The position numbers were made by a program, and so were the translations under genes. Positions 23,636-32,390 of a stretch of 35,112 nt of DNA are shown in pieces. The stretch's first letter is position 1, and every line of letters starts with the position of its first letter. The DNA lies in contig JAKQHY010000232.1 of NCBI GenBank assembly GCA_029555965.1, positions 1 to 35,112 on the forward strand, in the 5' to 3' direction. The DNA is from Chloroflexota bacterium (GTDB taxonomy: Bacteria > Chloroflexota > Anaerolineae > B4-G1 > SLSP01). The notes beneath the pieces were generated by a model. That model saw only the letters and a program-made list of their open reading frames with translations, was not told where the DNA came from and ran no database searches.

Positions 23636-26380
23636 TTACGCTTTCTCCACCTTCACCGCCGTGACCTTGAACTCCGGAATCTTGGCGGTCGGGTCGAGGA
23701 AGGCGCCGGTGGCCCAGTTGGCGTTGCCCTCCGGGAAGTGGAAGGTGCCGAAGACCAGGCCCTCCTCCACGCGGTCGGTGATTTCGGCTTTGGCGAGGAA
23801 TTCGCCGCGCCGCGAAGCGATCTTGAGCATGTCGCCTTCGGCGATCCCCATGCGGCTGGCGTCTTCCAGGCTGATCTCCAGTTTGGCCTCGGGGTAGAGC
23901 GCCATCAGGCTCTCGGAACGGCGCGTCTGCTCGCCGCCGTGCCAGTGGTAGATCACGCGGCCGGTCGTCATGGTGAAGGGGTATTCGGCGTCGGGCGCTT
24001 CCTTCGGCTCGATGTGGTCAATGGCCTTGAAGAGGCCCTTGCCGCGTGTGAATTGCCCGATGTGCAGAATGGGTGTGCCGGGGTGATCGTCCGCCTTGAC
24101 GGGCCAGTGGAGCTGCTCGCCGCGATCCAGCCGCCAGTAGTGGACGCCCGTGAACGACGGCGTGACGCGCGAAACTTCGTCCATGATGTCCGCCGGGCCA
24201 GCGTAGCTCATCGGATAGCCCATGCGCGTTGCCACGTCGCAAAGGACTTCCCAGTCGGGGCGGGCAACGCCGGGGTTGGCGACGGCCTTGCGCACGCGCT
24301 GGATACGCCGCTCGGTGTTGGTGAAGGTGCCTTCTTTCTCGGCAAAGGTGACGCCGGGCAAGATCACGTCGGCGAACTTGGCCGTTTCCGTCATAAAGAT
24401 TTCCTGCACCGCCAAAAATTCGATGTGTTCCAACGCTTCTTTGACGTGGTTGAGATCGGGATCGGAGGTCATCGGGTTCTCGGCCATAATGTACAGCGCC
24501 TTGACTTTGCCCTCGTGCGCTGCGTTCATCATTTCCACCACCGTCAGACCGGGCTTGTCGGAAAGTCCCGTGACGCCCCACGCCTGCTCGAACTTCTCTT
24601 TGTTCGCGGCGACGGGCTGGTAGCCGGGGTAGACGTTGGGCAGGCCGCCCATGTCGCACGCGCCCTGGACGTTGTTCTGGCCGCGCAGCGGATTGACGCC
24701 GCCGCCGCGCACGCCCATGTTCCCCAGGAGCATTTGCAGGTTCGCCAGCGACATCACGTTGAGCACGCCAGTGGTGTGCTGCGTGATGCCCATAGACCAG
24801 AAGACCGCGCCGGGCTTGTGTGTGCCCAGGATGCGCGCCGCTTCTGCAATCTTCTCCGCTGGAACGCCGGTGATCTTTGCCGTCTCTTCGAGCGTGTACT
24901 TCATCACCGTCTCTTTCATTTCGGTGTAGCCCTCGGTGCGCGCGTCAATGTATTCCTCATCTTGCCAGCCGTTGACGATAATCTCGCGCATCAGGCCATT
25001 GATCAGGGCCACGTCGGTGCCGGGCCGCTGGCGGAGGTGCAGGCAGCCGGGCAGCCGCGTCAGACTGATGCGGCGCGGGTCGGCCACGATCAGCGGGATG
25101 CCGCGCTCGCGCACGGCCTTGCGAATCTTCGTGCCGATGATCGGGTGCTGCTCGGTGGTGTTGGAACCGATGACAAAGATAGCCTGTGATTCACCGGTGG
25201 AGTCTTCAATCGTGTTGCTCATCGCGCCGCTGCCGAAGCTGGTCGCCAACCCGGCGACGGTGGAGGCGTGACACAGGCGGGCGCAGTGATCTACGTTGTT
25301 CGTCTTGCCGACGGCGCGGGCGATCTTCTGCATCAAGTAGTTCTCTTCGTTGGTGCATTTCGCCGACGTGAGGTAGCCCACACTATCGGGGCCGGTTGTG
25401 TCGCGGTATTCCACCAGTTTGCCGGCGAGCAGATTCAACGCCTCGTCCCAGGTGGCCTCCCGGAATCCGGCTTCCATCTTCTTGCCGGTGAACGTCCACT
25501 TGCCGTCCACCTGCTGCCACCCCTCGCGGATCAGCGGGGTCGTCAGGCGGTCGTCGCGCTGGATGAAGTCCCACCCGTAGCGGCCCTTGACGCACAGCGC
25601 CAGCCCGTTGACCGGCGCTTCTGCCGTTGAGGTGACGCGGGTGATCTGGCCGTTCTTAATGTTGAAGTCGAACTGGCAGCCGACGCCGCAGTAGTTGCAG
25701 GTGGTGCGGACTTTCTTCTGATACGCCTCGCGGCCCCAACCGGCGGCCGGCTTGTCGAACAGCGCGCCGACGGGGCAGTAGGCCACGCAGTTACCGCAGG
25801 ATTCGCAGCCTGCGTCGAGCATCGTCTGGTTCGCGCCAGGCACCACCAGGGTATCGAAGCCGCGCTGCGAGAAGTTCCACACGTCGCAACCCTGAATCTC
25901 TGCGCAGACGCGCACGCACCGCCCGCAGAGGATGCATTTGTTCATGTCCACAAACACGACGGGGTTGGGATCGGAATCCACCGGGCGGCTGTGCCGCTTG
26001 CCGCTATGCTCCGGCCACTGCACGTCGTACTCGTAGACCCACTTCTGTAACTCGCACGCGCCGTTGACTTCGCAGGTCATACAGTCATTGGGGTGATCGG
26101 TGAGCAGCATCGAGAGGACAAATTTGCGCAGGCTGACGATTTCCGGCGTCTGCGTCTTGACGACCATCCCATCGGCGACGGGTAGCGTGCAGGCCGTCGC
26201 CGGGCCGCGCATCTTCTCGACTTCCACCAGGCACATGCGGCACGCGCCGGTCGGCGTCAAATCCGGGTGATGACACAGCGTAGGAATCTCGATTCCAGAT
26301 GCTTGGGCGGCTTCTAACACAGTTTGACCGGATTGGGCCACTACCGGTTTCCCATTAATGGTCAGATGTATTTCACTCAT
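23636..26380 (-). CDS. fdhA: formate dehydrogenase catalytic subunit, Cys type, with NuoG-like Fe-S N-terminus
   Basis: The 914-residue protein starts with a [2Fe-2S] domain (C36, C47, C50, C64), a His-Cys [4Fe-4S] site (H96, C100, C103, C109) and a two-cluster ferredoxin domain (C149, C152, C155, C159; C192, C195, C198, C202). The molybdopterin oxidoreductase part has its own [4Fe-4S] ligands C228, C231, C235, C263. The catalytic motif DHCARLCHASTVAGL puts Cys370 as the Mo/W ligand, so no selenocysteine is used. The C-terminal 130 residues form the dinucleotide-binding domain. This is the cytosolic NAD-linked formate dehydrogenase type, oxidising formate or reducing CO2. ATG 26380 has AAGGAG upstream. 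It is last in the redox cluster, after a 319-bp gap. Confidence 0.93.
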   Translation of the reverse strand: MSEIHLTINGKPVVAQSGQTVLEAAQASGIEIPTLCHHPDLTPTGACRMCLVEVEKMRGPATACTLPVADGMVVKTQTPEIVSLRKFVLSMLLTDHPNDCMTCEVNGACELQKWVYEYDVQWPEHSGKRHSRPVDSDPNPVVFVDMNKCILCGRCVRVCAEIQGCDVWNFSQRGFDTLVVPGANQTMLDAGCESCGNCVAYCPVGALFDKPAAGWGREAYQKKVRTTCNYCGVGCQFDFNIKNGQITRVTSTAEAPVNGLALCVKGRYGWDFIQRDDRLTTPLIREGWQQVDGKWTFTGKKMEAGFREATWDEALNLLAGKLVEYRDTTGPDSVGYLTSAKCTNEENYLMQKIARAVGKTNNVDHCARLCHASTVAGLATSFGSGAMSNTIEDSTGESQAIFVIGSNTTEQHPIIGTKIRKAVRERGIPLIVADPRRISLTRLPGCLHLRQRPGTDVALINGLMREIIVNGWQDEEYIDARTEGYTEMKETVMKYTLEETAKITGVPAEKIAEAARILGTHKPGAVFWSMGITQHTTGVLNVMSLANLQMLLGNMGVRGGGVNPLRGQNNVQGACDMGGLPNVYPGYQPVAANKEKFEQAWGVTGLSDKPGLTVVEMMNAAHEGKVKALYIMAENPMTSDPDLNHVKEALEHIEFLAVQEIFMTETAKFADVILPGVTFAEKEGTFTNTERRIQRVRKAVANPGVARPDWEVLCDVATRMGYPMSYAGPADIMDEVSRVTPSFTGVHYWRLDRGEQLHWPVKADDHPGTPILHIGQFTRGKGLFKAIDHIEPKEAPDAEYPFTMTTGRVIYHWHGGEQTRRSESLMALYPEAKLEISLEDASRMGIAEGDMLKIASRRGEFLAKAEITDRVEEGLVFGTFHFPEGNANWATGAFLDPTAKIPEFKVTAVKVEKA

Positions 26381-26699
26381 AAATAACTCCTTAAGGTTAA
26401 CCGAATTGAAAGGAAAGTGTACTACTATAACACTCGATTCGACAAGGTTTATTGTAAAAAAGAGAATATGCTATTCTGTTTGGCAAATAGATTCCAACTG
26501 GCCTACGTCTGACGTTGCGTTTTATCAAAGCGCAGGGCGATATTCTATTCACCAGGATCAAACCAGCGCATTCCTTTCCAAATACGGGAGGCGCAGCCGT
26601 TTCCCGCTGCACCCTATCGGTCTCATTCCCATGACGCCAGCCGTTTTAGGTGATGAGACTCGGAAACGCTTAAGGCTAGTGAGAATGTCCTAACGTTTT
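26381..26699. other. 319-bp gap between the NuoF-like gene and fdhA, no gene seen
   Basis: The fdhA Shine-Dalgarno is at the edge (complement of 26387-26392). A -10-like TATAGT on the minus strand (26429-26424) has no good -35 partner. GTCTCAT (26620-26626) and ATGAGAC (26653-26659) form a short inverted repeat. A plus-strand open frame across the gap has no family features. fdhA may have its own promoter here. Confidence 0.5.
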
Positions 26700-28370
26700 T
26701 TAAGATGCGGTCTTCACGAAGTAATTGTGGTTGACCGATACGGCGGCTTCCGCGCCAGCGTTCATTGCGCAGACGCCCGCCGGGCATGTTCCTTGAATGT
26801 GCGCTTCTACTTCTGCACGGAAATGTTCCAGCGCGGTCAAAATAGGCACCGGCGCGGCCTGCCCTAGCCCACAGAAAGAGGCGGACAGAATGTCACGCGC
26901 CGTCTCCTCCAGCCGTTGCAGATCGTCCACCATCCCCTGCCCGCTCCGCAGCCGCTCCAACGTCTCGACGATCCGCTGCGTGCCGACGCGACACGGCGTG
27001 CATTTGCCGCAAGACTCCGTCTGGAAGAAGCGCATCAGCACGTAGGCCAGGTCCACCACACAGGTGTCCTGCCCGCAGATCAGGAGCGCGCCGCTGCCGA
27101 GCGCCGCGTTGTACTGGCGCATCGTCGCAAAGTCCATCGGCGTGTCCAGCATGCTCGGTGGGATGATGCTGCCCGATGCGCCGCCGGTCTGCGCGCACTT
27201 GAACGTCTTGCCGTCCTTCATCCCGCCGCCATACGCCTCAATGACCTCGCGCAGCGTGATGCCCATCGGCACTTCGATCAAGCCCGTGAGGGCCACGTCG
27301 CCCATGATGGTGTACACCTTCGTGCCGGGGCAGCGCTCGGTGCCGATGCCCTTGTACCAATTTGCGCCATGCAGCAAAATGGGGGGAACGTTTGCCAGCG
27401 TCTCCACGTTGTTGACGACGGTGGGTTTCCCTCGGAAGCCCGCGACGGTGGGATATGGCGGGCGGATGCGCGGGATGCCACGCCGACCCTCCATACTTTC
27501 CAACAGCGCCGTTTCTTCGCCGCACACATAAGCGCCTGCGCCCGCGTGGACGTGGATGCGGAAGGAGAAGCCGCTGTCGAGAATGTTATCCCCCAGCAGC
27601 CCCATCTCTTCCGCCTGCTGGATGGCGCGTTCCAATCGCTCTTTGGAAAGGGCGTACTCGCCCCGGATGTAAATCCAGCCCTCGTGCGCGCCCACGGCGT
27701 ACCCCGCGATCGCCATCGCTTCCAGCACCGCGTGCGGGTCGCCTTCAAGGATAGTGCGGTCTTTGAAGGTCCCCGGCTCGGATTCGTCGGCGTTGCAGAC
27801 GATGTATTTGGGCATCGCCGGCTCGGAGGCTACGAAGCCCCACTTCAGCCCGGCGGGGAAGCCCGCGCCGCCGCGCCCCTGAAGGTTGGCGTCTTTGACG
27901 ACCTGCCGCACTTGCTCCGGCGTCATCTCCGTGAGCGCCTTGCCCAGGGCGAAATAGCCGTCGTCGGCAATGTACTCTTCGATGCTGTACGGGTCAATCA
28001 CGCCGACGCGTCGCAGGATGACCCGTTTTTCCGCGTAGAGCTTGCCCTCTTTGCCGGGCAGCCGCACGATCTTGCCGCTCAGAATTTCCGGCGGCGCCAG
28101 CAAATGCTCCACCACCCGGCCTTTATAGAGATGTTCTTCTACGATGAACGCGCCATCCTGCGGCGAGAGCGGGCCGTAGACGATGCCCTCAGGGTAGACG
28201 GTGATGAAGGGCAGGATGTCCGTCCGCGAAACGTCGGGCGTGAATCCCACGCGCACTTCGCCGGTCAGTCCGTAGAACGCGAGTTCGGCCTCTACCGCCA
28301 GCCGCACTTCGTTGGCGCCGCGCGCCAGACTTTGGGGGTCGCCTGAAATCAACAGAGTGGTGCGAATCAT
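26700..28370 (-). CDS. NuoF-like NADH-binding flavoprotein subunit, second copy (556 aa)
   Basis: The open frame reaches 28613, but the start is ATG 28370, overlapping the NuoE-like stop as ATGA. Residues 1-90 are a thioredoxin-fold ferredoxin-like domain with no cysteine, recognisable by its end (TVYPEGIVYGPL ... VEEHLYKGRVVEHLL). The NuoF core has GRGGAGFPAG near 162-171 (NAD binding), NADESEPGTFKDR (FMN) and ESCGKCTPCRVGT near 450-462 with the [4Fe-4S] cysteines. Unlike the other NuoF copy, it has no C-terminal ferredoxin domain. It would exchange electrons between NAD(P)H and the Fe-S chain of formate dehydrogenase. Confidence 0.92.
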   Translation of the reverse strand: MIRTTLLISGDPQSLARGANEVRLAVEAELAFYGLTGEVRVGFTPDVSRTDILPFITVYPEGIVYGPLSPQDGAFIVEEHLYKGRVVEHLLAPPEILSGKIVRLPGKEGKLYAEKRVILRRVGVIDPYSIEEYIADDGYFALGKALTEMTPEQVRQVVKDANLQGRGGAGFPAGLKWGFVASEPAMPKYIVCNADESEPGTFKDRTILEGDPHAVLEAMAIAGYAVGAHEGWIYIRGEYALSKERLERAIQQAEEMGLLGDNILDSGFSFRIHVHAGAGAYVCGEETALLESMEGRRGIPRIRPPYPTVAGFRGKPTVVNNVETLANVPPILLHGANWYKGIGTERCPGTKVYTIMGDVALTGLIEVPMGITLREVIEAYGGGMKDGKTFKCAQTGGASGSIIPPSMLDTPMDFATMRQYNAALGSGALLICGQDTCVVDLAYVLMRFFQTESCGKCTPCRVGTQRIVETLERLRSGQGMVDDLQRLEETARDILSASFCGLGQAAPVPILTALEHFRAEVEAHIQGTCPAGVCAMNAGAEAAVSVNHNYFVKTAS

Positions 28371-28837
28371 GCCGCGCCTCCTATTTTGTCGTACCGCGCC
28401 AGGATGTCCCGGACGCTTTCGGGCGTCAGATTGCCGTGGATGTCGTCGTCCACCATCATTACCGGGCCGACGGAACACGCGCCAATGCAGCTCGTGGTCA
28501 GCAGCGACCACCGACCATCGGGCGTGGTTTCGCCCACCCCAATGCCGAGCGCCGCCTGCACTGCCTCCCAGACGGCGCGGCCCCCCACCACGTGGCAGGG
28601 CGCATCCTGGCAAAAGCGCACCACGTGTCGGCCCAGGGGCTTGAGGCTGATGAGACTGTAGAAGCTGGCGACGCTGTGAACCTGGCTCTGCGGCAAGTGC
28701 AGCGCTTTGGCAATGAACGCCAAATGTTCCGGGGTCAGATACCCTGCCTGCCGGCTGGCCTCGCGCAAAATCTCCACCAGACCCTCCTCAGAGGTCCTGT
28801 AGTGCTGGATAATCGCTTGTAGGGCTAGTTCGTTCAT
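28367..28837 (-). CDS. NuoE-like [2Fe-2S] thioredoxin-fold subunit, second copy (156 aa)
   Basis: The typical NuoE/HydC architecture is complete: a helical N-terminus (ALQAIIQHYRTSEEGLVEILREA), then the [2Fe-2S] ligands C76 and C81 (FCQDAPCHVVGG) and C117 and C121 (SCIGACS). ATG 28837 has AAAGGAG 7 nt upstream. It passes electrons between the flavin subunit and partner clusters. It is coupled to the following NuoF-like gene by an ATGA overlap and preceded by a gap filled with a repeat, which separates it from the first NuoF-like gene. Confidence 0.93.
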   Translation of the reverse strand: MNELALQAIIQHYRTSEEGLVEILREASRQAGYLTPEHLAFIAKALHLPQSQVHSVASFYSLISLKPLGRHVVRFCQDAPCHVVGGRAVWEAVQAALGIGVGETTPDGRWSLLTTSCIGACSVGPVMMVDDDIHGNLTPESVRDILARYDKIGGAA

Positions 28838-28863
28838 ACAGTCTCCTTTCGTTGTGTGAAGAA

Positions 28864-28966
28864 GTCATGAGTTATGGGTAAGGAGTAATGAGTAATGGGA
28901 AATGAGTTCTGCAACTTATTACTCATTTCTTCTTACTCGTCACTCTTTTCCGATTTCTAATTTCCC
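28864..28966. repeat. degenerate dispersed repeat between the two NuoEF modules
   Basis: The gap is built from variants of ATGAGTTATGGGT, AGTAATGAGTAATGGG and their complements (ATTACTCATT, TTACTCGTCACTC), forming an imperfect inverted structure around 28915. ATGAGTTATGGGT (28867-28879) matches the reverse complement of 20587-20599 in the regulator gene at 12 of 13 bases, so the two loci look like copies of one repeat family. Confidence 0.6.
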
Positions 28967-30730
28967 CTATTCCACACTGATCGCGTTCACCGGGCACACC
29001 TGCGAGCAGATGCCGCAGCGGATGCAGATGGATGGGTCAATGTAGTGCGCCTCTTTGGGCTTGCCGCTGATGGCATTTACTGGGCAGTTGCGCGCGCAGC
29101 GCGTGCAGCCGATGCAGGTCTCCGGATTGACTTTGTATTCGATGAGGGCGCGGCACACTTTCGCCGGGCACTTCTTTTCGTAGATGTGCGCTTCGTATTC
29201 GTGGCGGAAGTATTTGATGGTGCTGAGGACGGGATTCGGCGCACCCTGGCCCAGGCCGCACAGCGACCCGCGCATAATGGACTTTCCCAGCTCTTCCAGT
29301 CGCTCGATGTCGCCGGGTTGCCCGCGTCCCTCGCAAATGTCGTTCAAGATTTCCAACATGCGCCGGGTGCCCACGCGACAGGGGACACACTTCCCGCACG
29401 ATTCGTCCTGGACGAAGTCCATGAAGAAGCGGGCGATGTCCACCATGCAGGTGTCCTCGTCCATGATGACGAAGCCGCCCGATCCCATGATCGAGCCGAC
29501 CGAGGCCAGCGATTCGTAATCCACCGGCATATCCAGGAATTGCTCCGGGATGCAGCCGCCCATCGGGCCGCCGGTCTGCACGGCCTTGAACTTCTTGTCG
29601 TTGAGGATGCCGCCGCCGACGTCGTACACCACTTCGCGCAGCGTCAGACCCAACGGCACTTCGATCAGGCCAGTGCGCTTCACTTTGCCGGCAATGGCGA
29701 AGGTCTTGGTGCCCTTGCTCTTCTCTGTACCTACCGAGGAGAACCACTCGCCGCCCTTGAGTAAAATTTTGGCGGTGTTGGCATACGTTTCGACATTGTT
29801 GATGTTGGAGGGCTTGCCCCACAGCCCGGAGGCGGCCGGGAAGGGCGGGCGCGTGCTCGGCATCCCACGTTTTCCCTCGATGGAGCGCATCAACGCGGTT
29901 TCCTCGCCACAGACGAAAGCGCCCGCGCCCATGCGGATTTCCAGGTCGAAGTTGAAGCCACTTCCGAAGATGTTCTGGCCCAGGAAGCCGTACTCCCGCG
30001 CCTGTTCAATGGCCACACGCAAGGTGCGAATGGCGATGGGGTACTCGGCGCGAACGTAGAAATAACCTTGTTCGGCACCGACGACATAGGCGGCAATCGC
30101 CATCCCTTCAATGACAGAGTGGGGATCGCCTTCCAGCACACTGCGGTTCATGAACGCGCCAGGATCGCCCTCATCGCCGTTGCAGATCAAAAACTTGGGC
30201 TTGTTGGGGCTGTTGCGCGCCAACGTCCACTTCATATAGGCCGGGAAACCGGCGCCGCCGCGCCCGCGCAAGCCGGACTTCTTCATTTCCTCCACCACCT
30301 GGTCAGGCGTCATCTCCGTCAAGACTTTCGCCAGGGCCATGTAGCCATCCTCGGCGATGTAGTCTTCGATGTCGAAGGGGTTGATCTTGCCGACGTTGCC
30401 TAGCACGACGCGCACTTCTTTGGTGTTGGGGGGGGGCAGCGGCGTTACTTTGGGTTCAACGTAGGCCAGCCGCTGCACCGGACGCCCTTTGTAGAGGTGT
30501 TCCTCCACGATGGTGGCGGCGTCGGCTGGCGTCAGGTTGACGTAGCGTGTGCCTTCGGGATACACCAGGGCTTCGATGCCCTGCGTCGCGGCGCCCATCA
30601 AGGCTGTGGTGGCTAATACCTGGACTTCGTCTTCCAGTTGTAAATCTTGTACTTTGCTCAAAAAGGCCGCCTGGACCGCATCTGCGCCAGGCGCCTCACT
30701 GCTAATCAGAATATTGGCGCGATAAGCCAT
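28967..30730 (-). CDS. NuoF/HydB-like flavoprotein subunit with C-terminal 2x[4Fe-4S] ferredoxin domain (587 aa)
   Basis: ATG 30730 has AAGGAGG upstream. Residues 1-95 are a thioredoxin-fold ferredoxin-like domain without any cysteine (ALVYPEGTRYVNLTP, VEEHLYKGRPVQRLAY). The NuoF core shows GRGGAGFPAYMKW near 151, NGDEGDPGAFMNR, and ESCGKCVPCRVGT near 441. The C-terminal 50 residues carry two CxxCxxCxxxC motifs (CIGCTRCARNC, CIRCGICSQVC). This layout is that of HydB/HndC of bifurcating [FeFe]-hydrogenases and related formate dehydrogenases, where FMN binds NAD(P)H and the ferredoxin domain can talk to free ferredoxin. It follows the HndB-like gene by 13 bp. Confidence 0.94.
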   Translation of the reverse strand: MAYRANILISSEAPGADAVQAAFLSKVQDLQLEDEVQVLATTALMGAATQGIEALVYPEGTRYVNLTPADAATIVEEHLYKGRPVQRLAYVEPKVTPLPPPNTKEVRVVLGNVGKINPFDIEDYIAEDGYMALAKVLTEMTPDQVVEEMKKSGLRGRGGAGFPAYMKWTLARNSPNKPKFLICNGDEGDPGAFMNRSVLEGDPHSVIEGMAIAAYVVGAEQGYFYVRAEYPIAIRTLRVAIEQAREYGFLGQNIFGSGFNFDLEIRMGAGAFVCGEETALMRSIEGKRGMPSTRPPFPAASGLWGKPSNINNVETYANTAKILLKGGEWFSSVGTEKSKGTKTFAIAGKVKRTGLIEVPLGLTLREVVYDVGGGILNDKKFKAVQTGGPMGGCIPEQFLDMPVDYESLASVGSIMGSGGFVIMDEDTCMVDIARFFMDFVQDESCGKCVPCRVGTRRMLEILNDICEGRGQPGDIERLEELGKSIMRGSLCGLGQGAPNPVLSTIKYFRHEYEAHIYEKKCPAKVCRALIEYKVNPETCIGCTRCARNCPVNAISGKPKEAHYIDPSICIRCGICSQVCPVNAISVE

Positions 30731-30743
30731 GGATACCTCCTTC

Positions 30744-31100
30744 CTACTTCACCAACCAGTCCGTTACTGGCTGCCCGTTGATGATGTGGCTTTCGATGAG
30801 AGCGGGGACGCGCGTGGCGTCGAGGTTGCCATAAGTCACCAGCTCGCTGTCGCCGATCTGGATTTGCACGACGGGTTCGTAGGTGCTCAGCCCGCCGCCG
30901 CCCGTCTGGGTGACGATGACATCGCCGATGCCGCGCTTTTCCAATTCGGCCAAGATCGCGGTCATCGTGTCCCGCGCGCCGGCCGCAATGCCGGTGGTGC
31001 CCATCGCCACCACAATACGCGCCCGCGCCCCTTCGCCCGCGAGTTTGCGGCGCTGCAAGGCGCGTTCTTTAATATTGCGCAATTCTTCTAAATTCTTCAT
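30744..31100 (-). CDS. HndB-like ferredoxin-fold protein lacking all cysteines (118 aa)
   Basis: The protein aligns by eye with the small [2Fe-2S] subunit HndB: an N-terminal helix (MKNLEELRNIKERALQRR), VAMGTTGIAAGARDTM, VTQTGGGGLSTYEPVVQI and an INGQPVTDWLVK end. From memory, the family has Cys in these places (GTCGIAAGAR, QTGCxGLCxxEP). Here all are replaced (Thr, Gly, Ser) and the chain has no Cys at all, so it cannot hold the cluster. The codons are clean, with no frameshift, so this looks like a folded, cluster-free subunit rather than a pseudogene. ATG 31100 has GGAGG 8 nt upstream. Confidence 0.85.
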   Translation of the reverse strand: MKNLEELRNIKERALQRRKLAGEGARARIVVAMGTTGIAAGARDTMTAILAELEKRGIGDVIVTQTGGGGLSTYEPVVQIQIGDSELVTYGNLDATRVPALIESHIINGQPVTDWLVK

Positions 31101-31187
31101 TTTGTAGTCCTCCCTGAAAATAACAACTAACCAATAGCAAATGGTGAAGCTTTGAAACCTTTGTCTTCTGTCATAAAAACTACGTCT

Positions 31188-31751
31188 TCAGTGCATGGCT
31201 AGGGACTGCTCTCCCTCTTCTAAAGTTTGCCGCAAGAAGGTCAAAACCTCCGGGTCGGAGAAAGGGATGTCATCCCCTAAAACTTGGCGAATTTCGTGAG
31301 TATTCAACATAAAGGATTTCTCGTTCACGTCGTGGCAATATACCACATCGCCGTCAGGAAATCCTACGATGAGACATAATATCGTCCCTCCCACATCCCC
31401 CAGTGGTGGACGATCAATATGGCTGTGTCGGAAGGTTGCCTGGGTGAGCGTTCCCTGACCCACTGTGGAAAAAATCTCGAAGCGCCCTTCACACATCTCT
31501 GCCGTCTGCCTGAAGAAGGGGATGCCTAATCCGACCTTGCGCGTAGTGCGGGTAGTGAACCAGGGGTCGGTCACGCGCGCGAGCGCCAGCGCGTCCATGC
31601 CCCGCCCATTATCCTGGATGGCAATGGTGAGGGTGTCCTGCTCTGGGGATAGGTCTTCCGTAATCTTAATGTGCAATACCGTCGCGCCGGCCTGGATGCC
31701 GTTCTCAGCAATGTCAAGGATGTGCTGAGATAAATCGCGGAAGACGGTCAT
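31188..31751 (-). CDS. HATPase_c ATP-binding protein of hydrogenase/FDH loci (187 aa)
   Basis: A GHKL ATPase domain fills residues 1-110: N-box with Asn17 (ILDIAENGIQAGAT), G1 box DNGRGM (47-52) and G2 box GLGIPF (74-79). There is no His-phosphotransfer or sensor domain. A C-terminal part of about 75 residues (GGTILCLIVGFPDGDVVYC) is unrecognised. Similar stand-alone ATPases lie in HydABC hydrogenase operons of anaerobes, function unknown. ATG 31751 overlaps the NuoE-like stop as ATGA, so it is made together with that redox subunit. It may be a kinase or an anti-sigma-like regulator. Confidence 0.88.
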   Translation of the reverse strand: MTVFRDLSQHILDIAENGIQAGATVLHIKITEDLSPEQDTLTIAIQDNGRGMDALALARVTDPWFTTRTTRKVGLGIPFFRQTAEMCEGRFEIFSTVGQGTLTQATFRHSHIDRPPLGDVGGTILCLIVGFPDGDVVYCHDVNEKSFMLNTHEIRQVLGDDIPFSDPEVLTFLRQTLEEGEQSLAMH

Positions 31752-32248
31752 TCGTACTTGCGCAGCGACTTGGCGACATCCTGGGGCTTGACCTGGCCAA
31801 TGATGTCGTCATCAACCATAACGACCGGCGCCTGCGAGCACGCGCCGACGCAGCGGCAAATCTCCAGCGTGAAACGATTGTCGGGCGTGGTCTCGCCCAT
31901 TTTGACGTTCAGAACCTGCTGGAATTTGTCAATCAACGTAGGCCCGCCGCGCACGTAACATGCCGTCCCCAGGCAAATGCTGATCTTGTGCCGGCCAATG
32001 GGAGACATCCGAAAAGAAGAATAAAAGGTGAGGACGCCATAGATGTGGCTCAGGGGGACGTTCAACGTTTTGGCGATATACGTTTGCATGGCGGGGGACA
32101 CAAAGCCCAGCCGCTCTTGCACCAACGTCAACACCAACATCGTGGCGCCGGGGCGGTCCTTGTTTGCGTTTAGGATTTCATCCAGTACCACTTGATGCTC
32201 TGGAGCCAGGGCGACTTCTGTGGAAACCTCATTGATTGCAACACTCAT
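31748..32248 (-). CDS. NuoE-like [2Fe-2S] thioredoxin-fold subunit, first copy (166 aa)
   Basis: The four cluster ligands are present: C92 and C97 (CLGTACYVRGG) and C133 and C137 (CVGACSQAP); C131 is extra. The N-terminal helical part (VLDEILNANKDRPGATMLVLTLVQERLGFVS) and HIYGVLTFYSSFRM are standard for NuoE/HndA. It begins the redox part of the cluster, behind its own promoter region. Together with the HydB-like subunit it should form an NAD(P)H-ferredoxin module. Confidence 0.94.
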   Translation of the reverse strand: MSVAINEVSTEVALAPEHQVVLDEILNANKDRPGATMLVLTLVQERLGFVSPAMQTYIAKTLNVPLSHIYGVLTFYSSFRMSPIGRHKISICLGTACYVRGGPTLIDKFQQVLNVKMGETTPDNRFTLEICRCVGACSQAPVVMVDDDIIGQVKPQDVAKSLRKYE

Positions 32249-32311
32249 ACGTTTTCACCTCGGTTATTAGAAACTTTGTCTGGAAGCAAATTGCGCTACA
32301 GCCTAGAACAC

Positions 32312-32350
32312 AGTATACCTCAAAGTGATCGTAGGCCAAATAGTATTATA
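32312..32350 (-). promoter_or_regulatory. promoter(s) of the redox operon
   Basis: On the minus strand TTGGCC (32339-32334), a 16-bp spacer and TATACT (32317-32312) make one promoter, about 65 bp before the NuoE-like ATG. A second -10, TATAAT (32350-32345), lies further upstream with only a weak -35. This marks a transcription start after the PHP gene. Confidence 0.55.
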
Positions 32351-32390
32351 ATGGTTAGAAAGACTCTGTCTCAGTGACATTGTTCCCGCT

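Noticed and set aside
23630..25189. 519-codon plus-strand open frame opposite fdhA
   Set aside because: It is antisense to a fully recognisable formate dehydrogenase, with Val/His/Arg-rich composition typical of a mirrored high-GC gene and no family motif.
25261..25290. Selenocysteine at the formate dehydrogenase active site
   Set aside because: The codon at the ligand position encodes Cys (CARLCHAS); no in-frame TGA is present.
26358..26693. 111-codon plus-strand open frame in the gap before fdhA
   Set aside because: It begins inside fdhA, has no Shine-Dalgarno and no recognisable domain; composition looks non-coding.
26916..28346. 476-codon plus-strand open frame opposite the second NuoF-like gene
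   Set aside because: The same mirrored composition is seen; the minus-strand NuoF motifs are complete.
28580..28630. Second and third parS sites around the CACGTG words near 28590 and 28622
   Set aside because: Only the CACGTG core matches; the flanks do not fit the TGTT/AACA arms and both lie inside the NuoE-like gene.
28367..32248. [FeFe]-hydrogenase HydABC operon
   Set aside because: No H-cluster motifs (TSCCPxW, MPCxxKxxE) are present in the window; the large catalytic subunit is a molybdopterin formate dehydrogenase.
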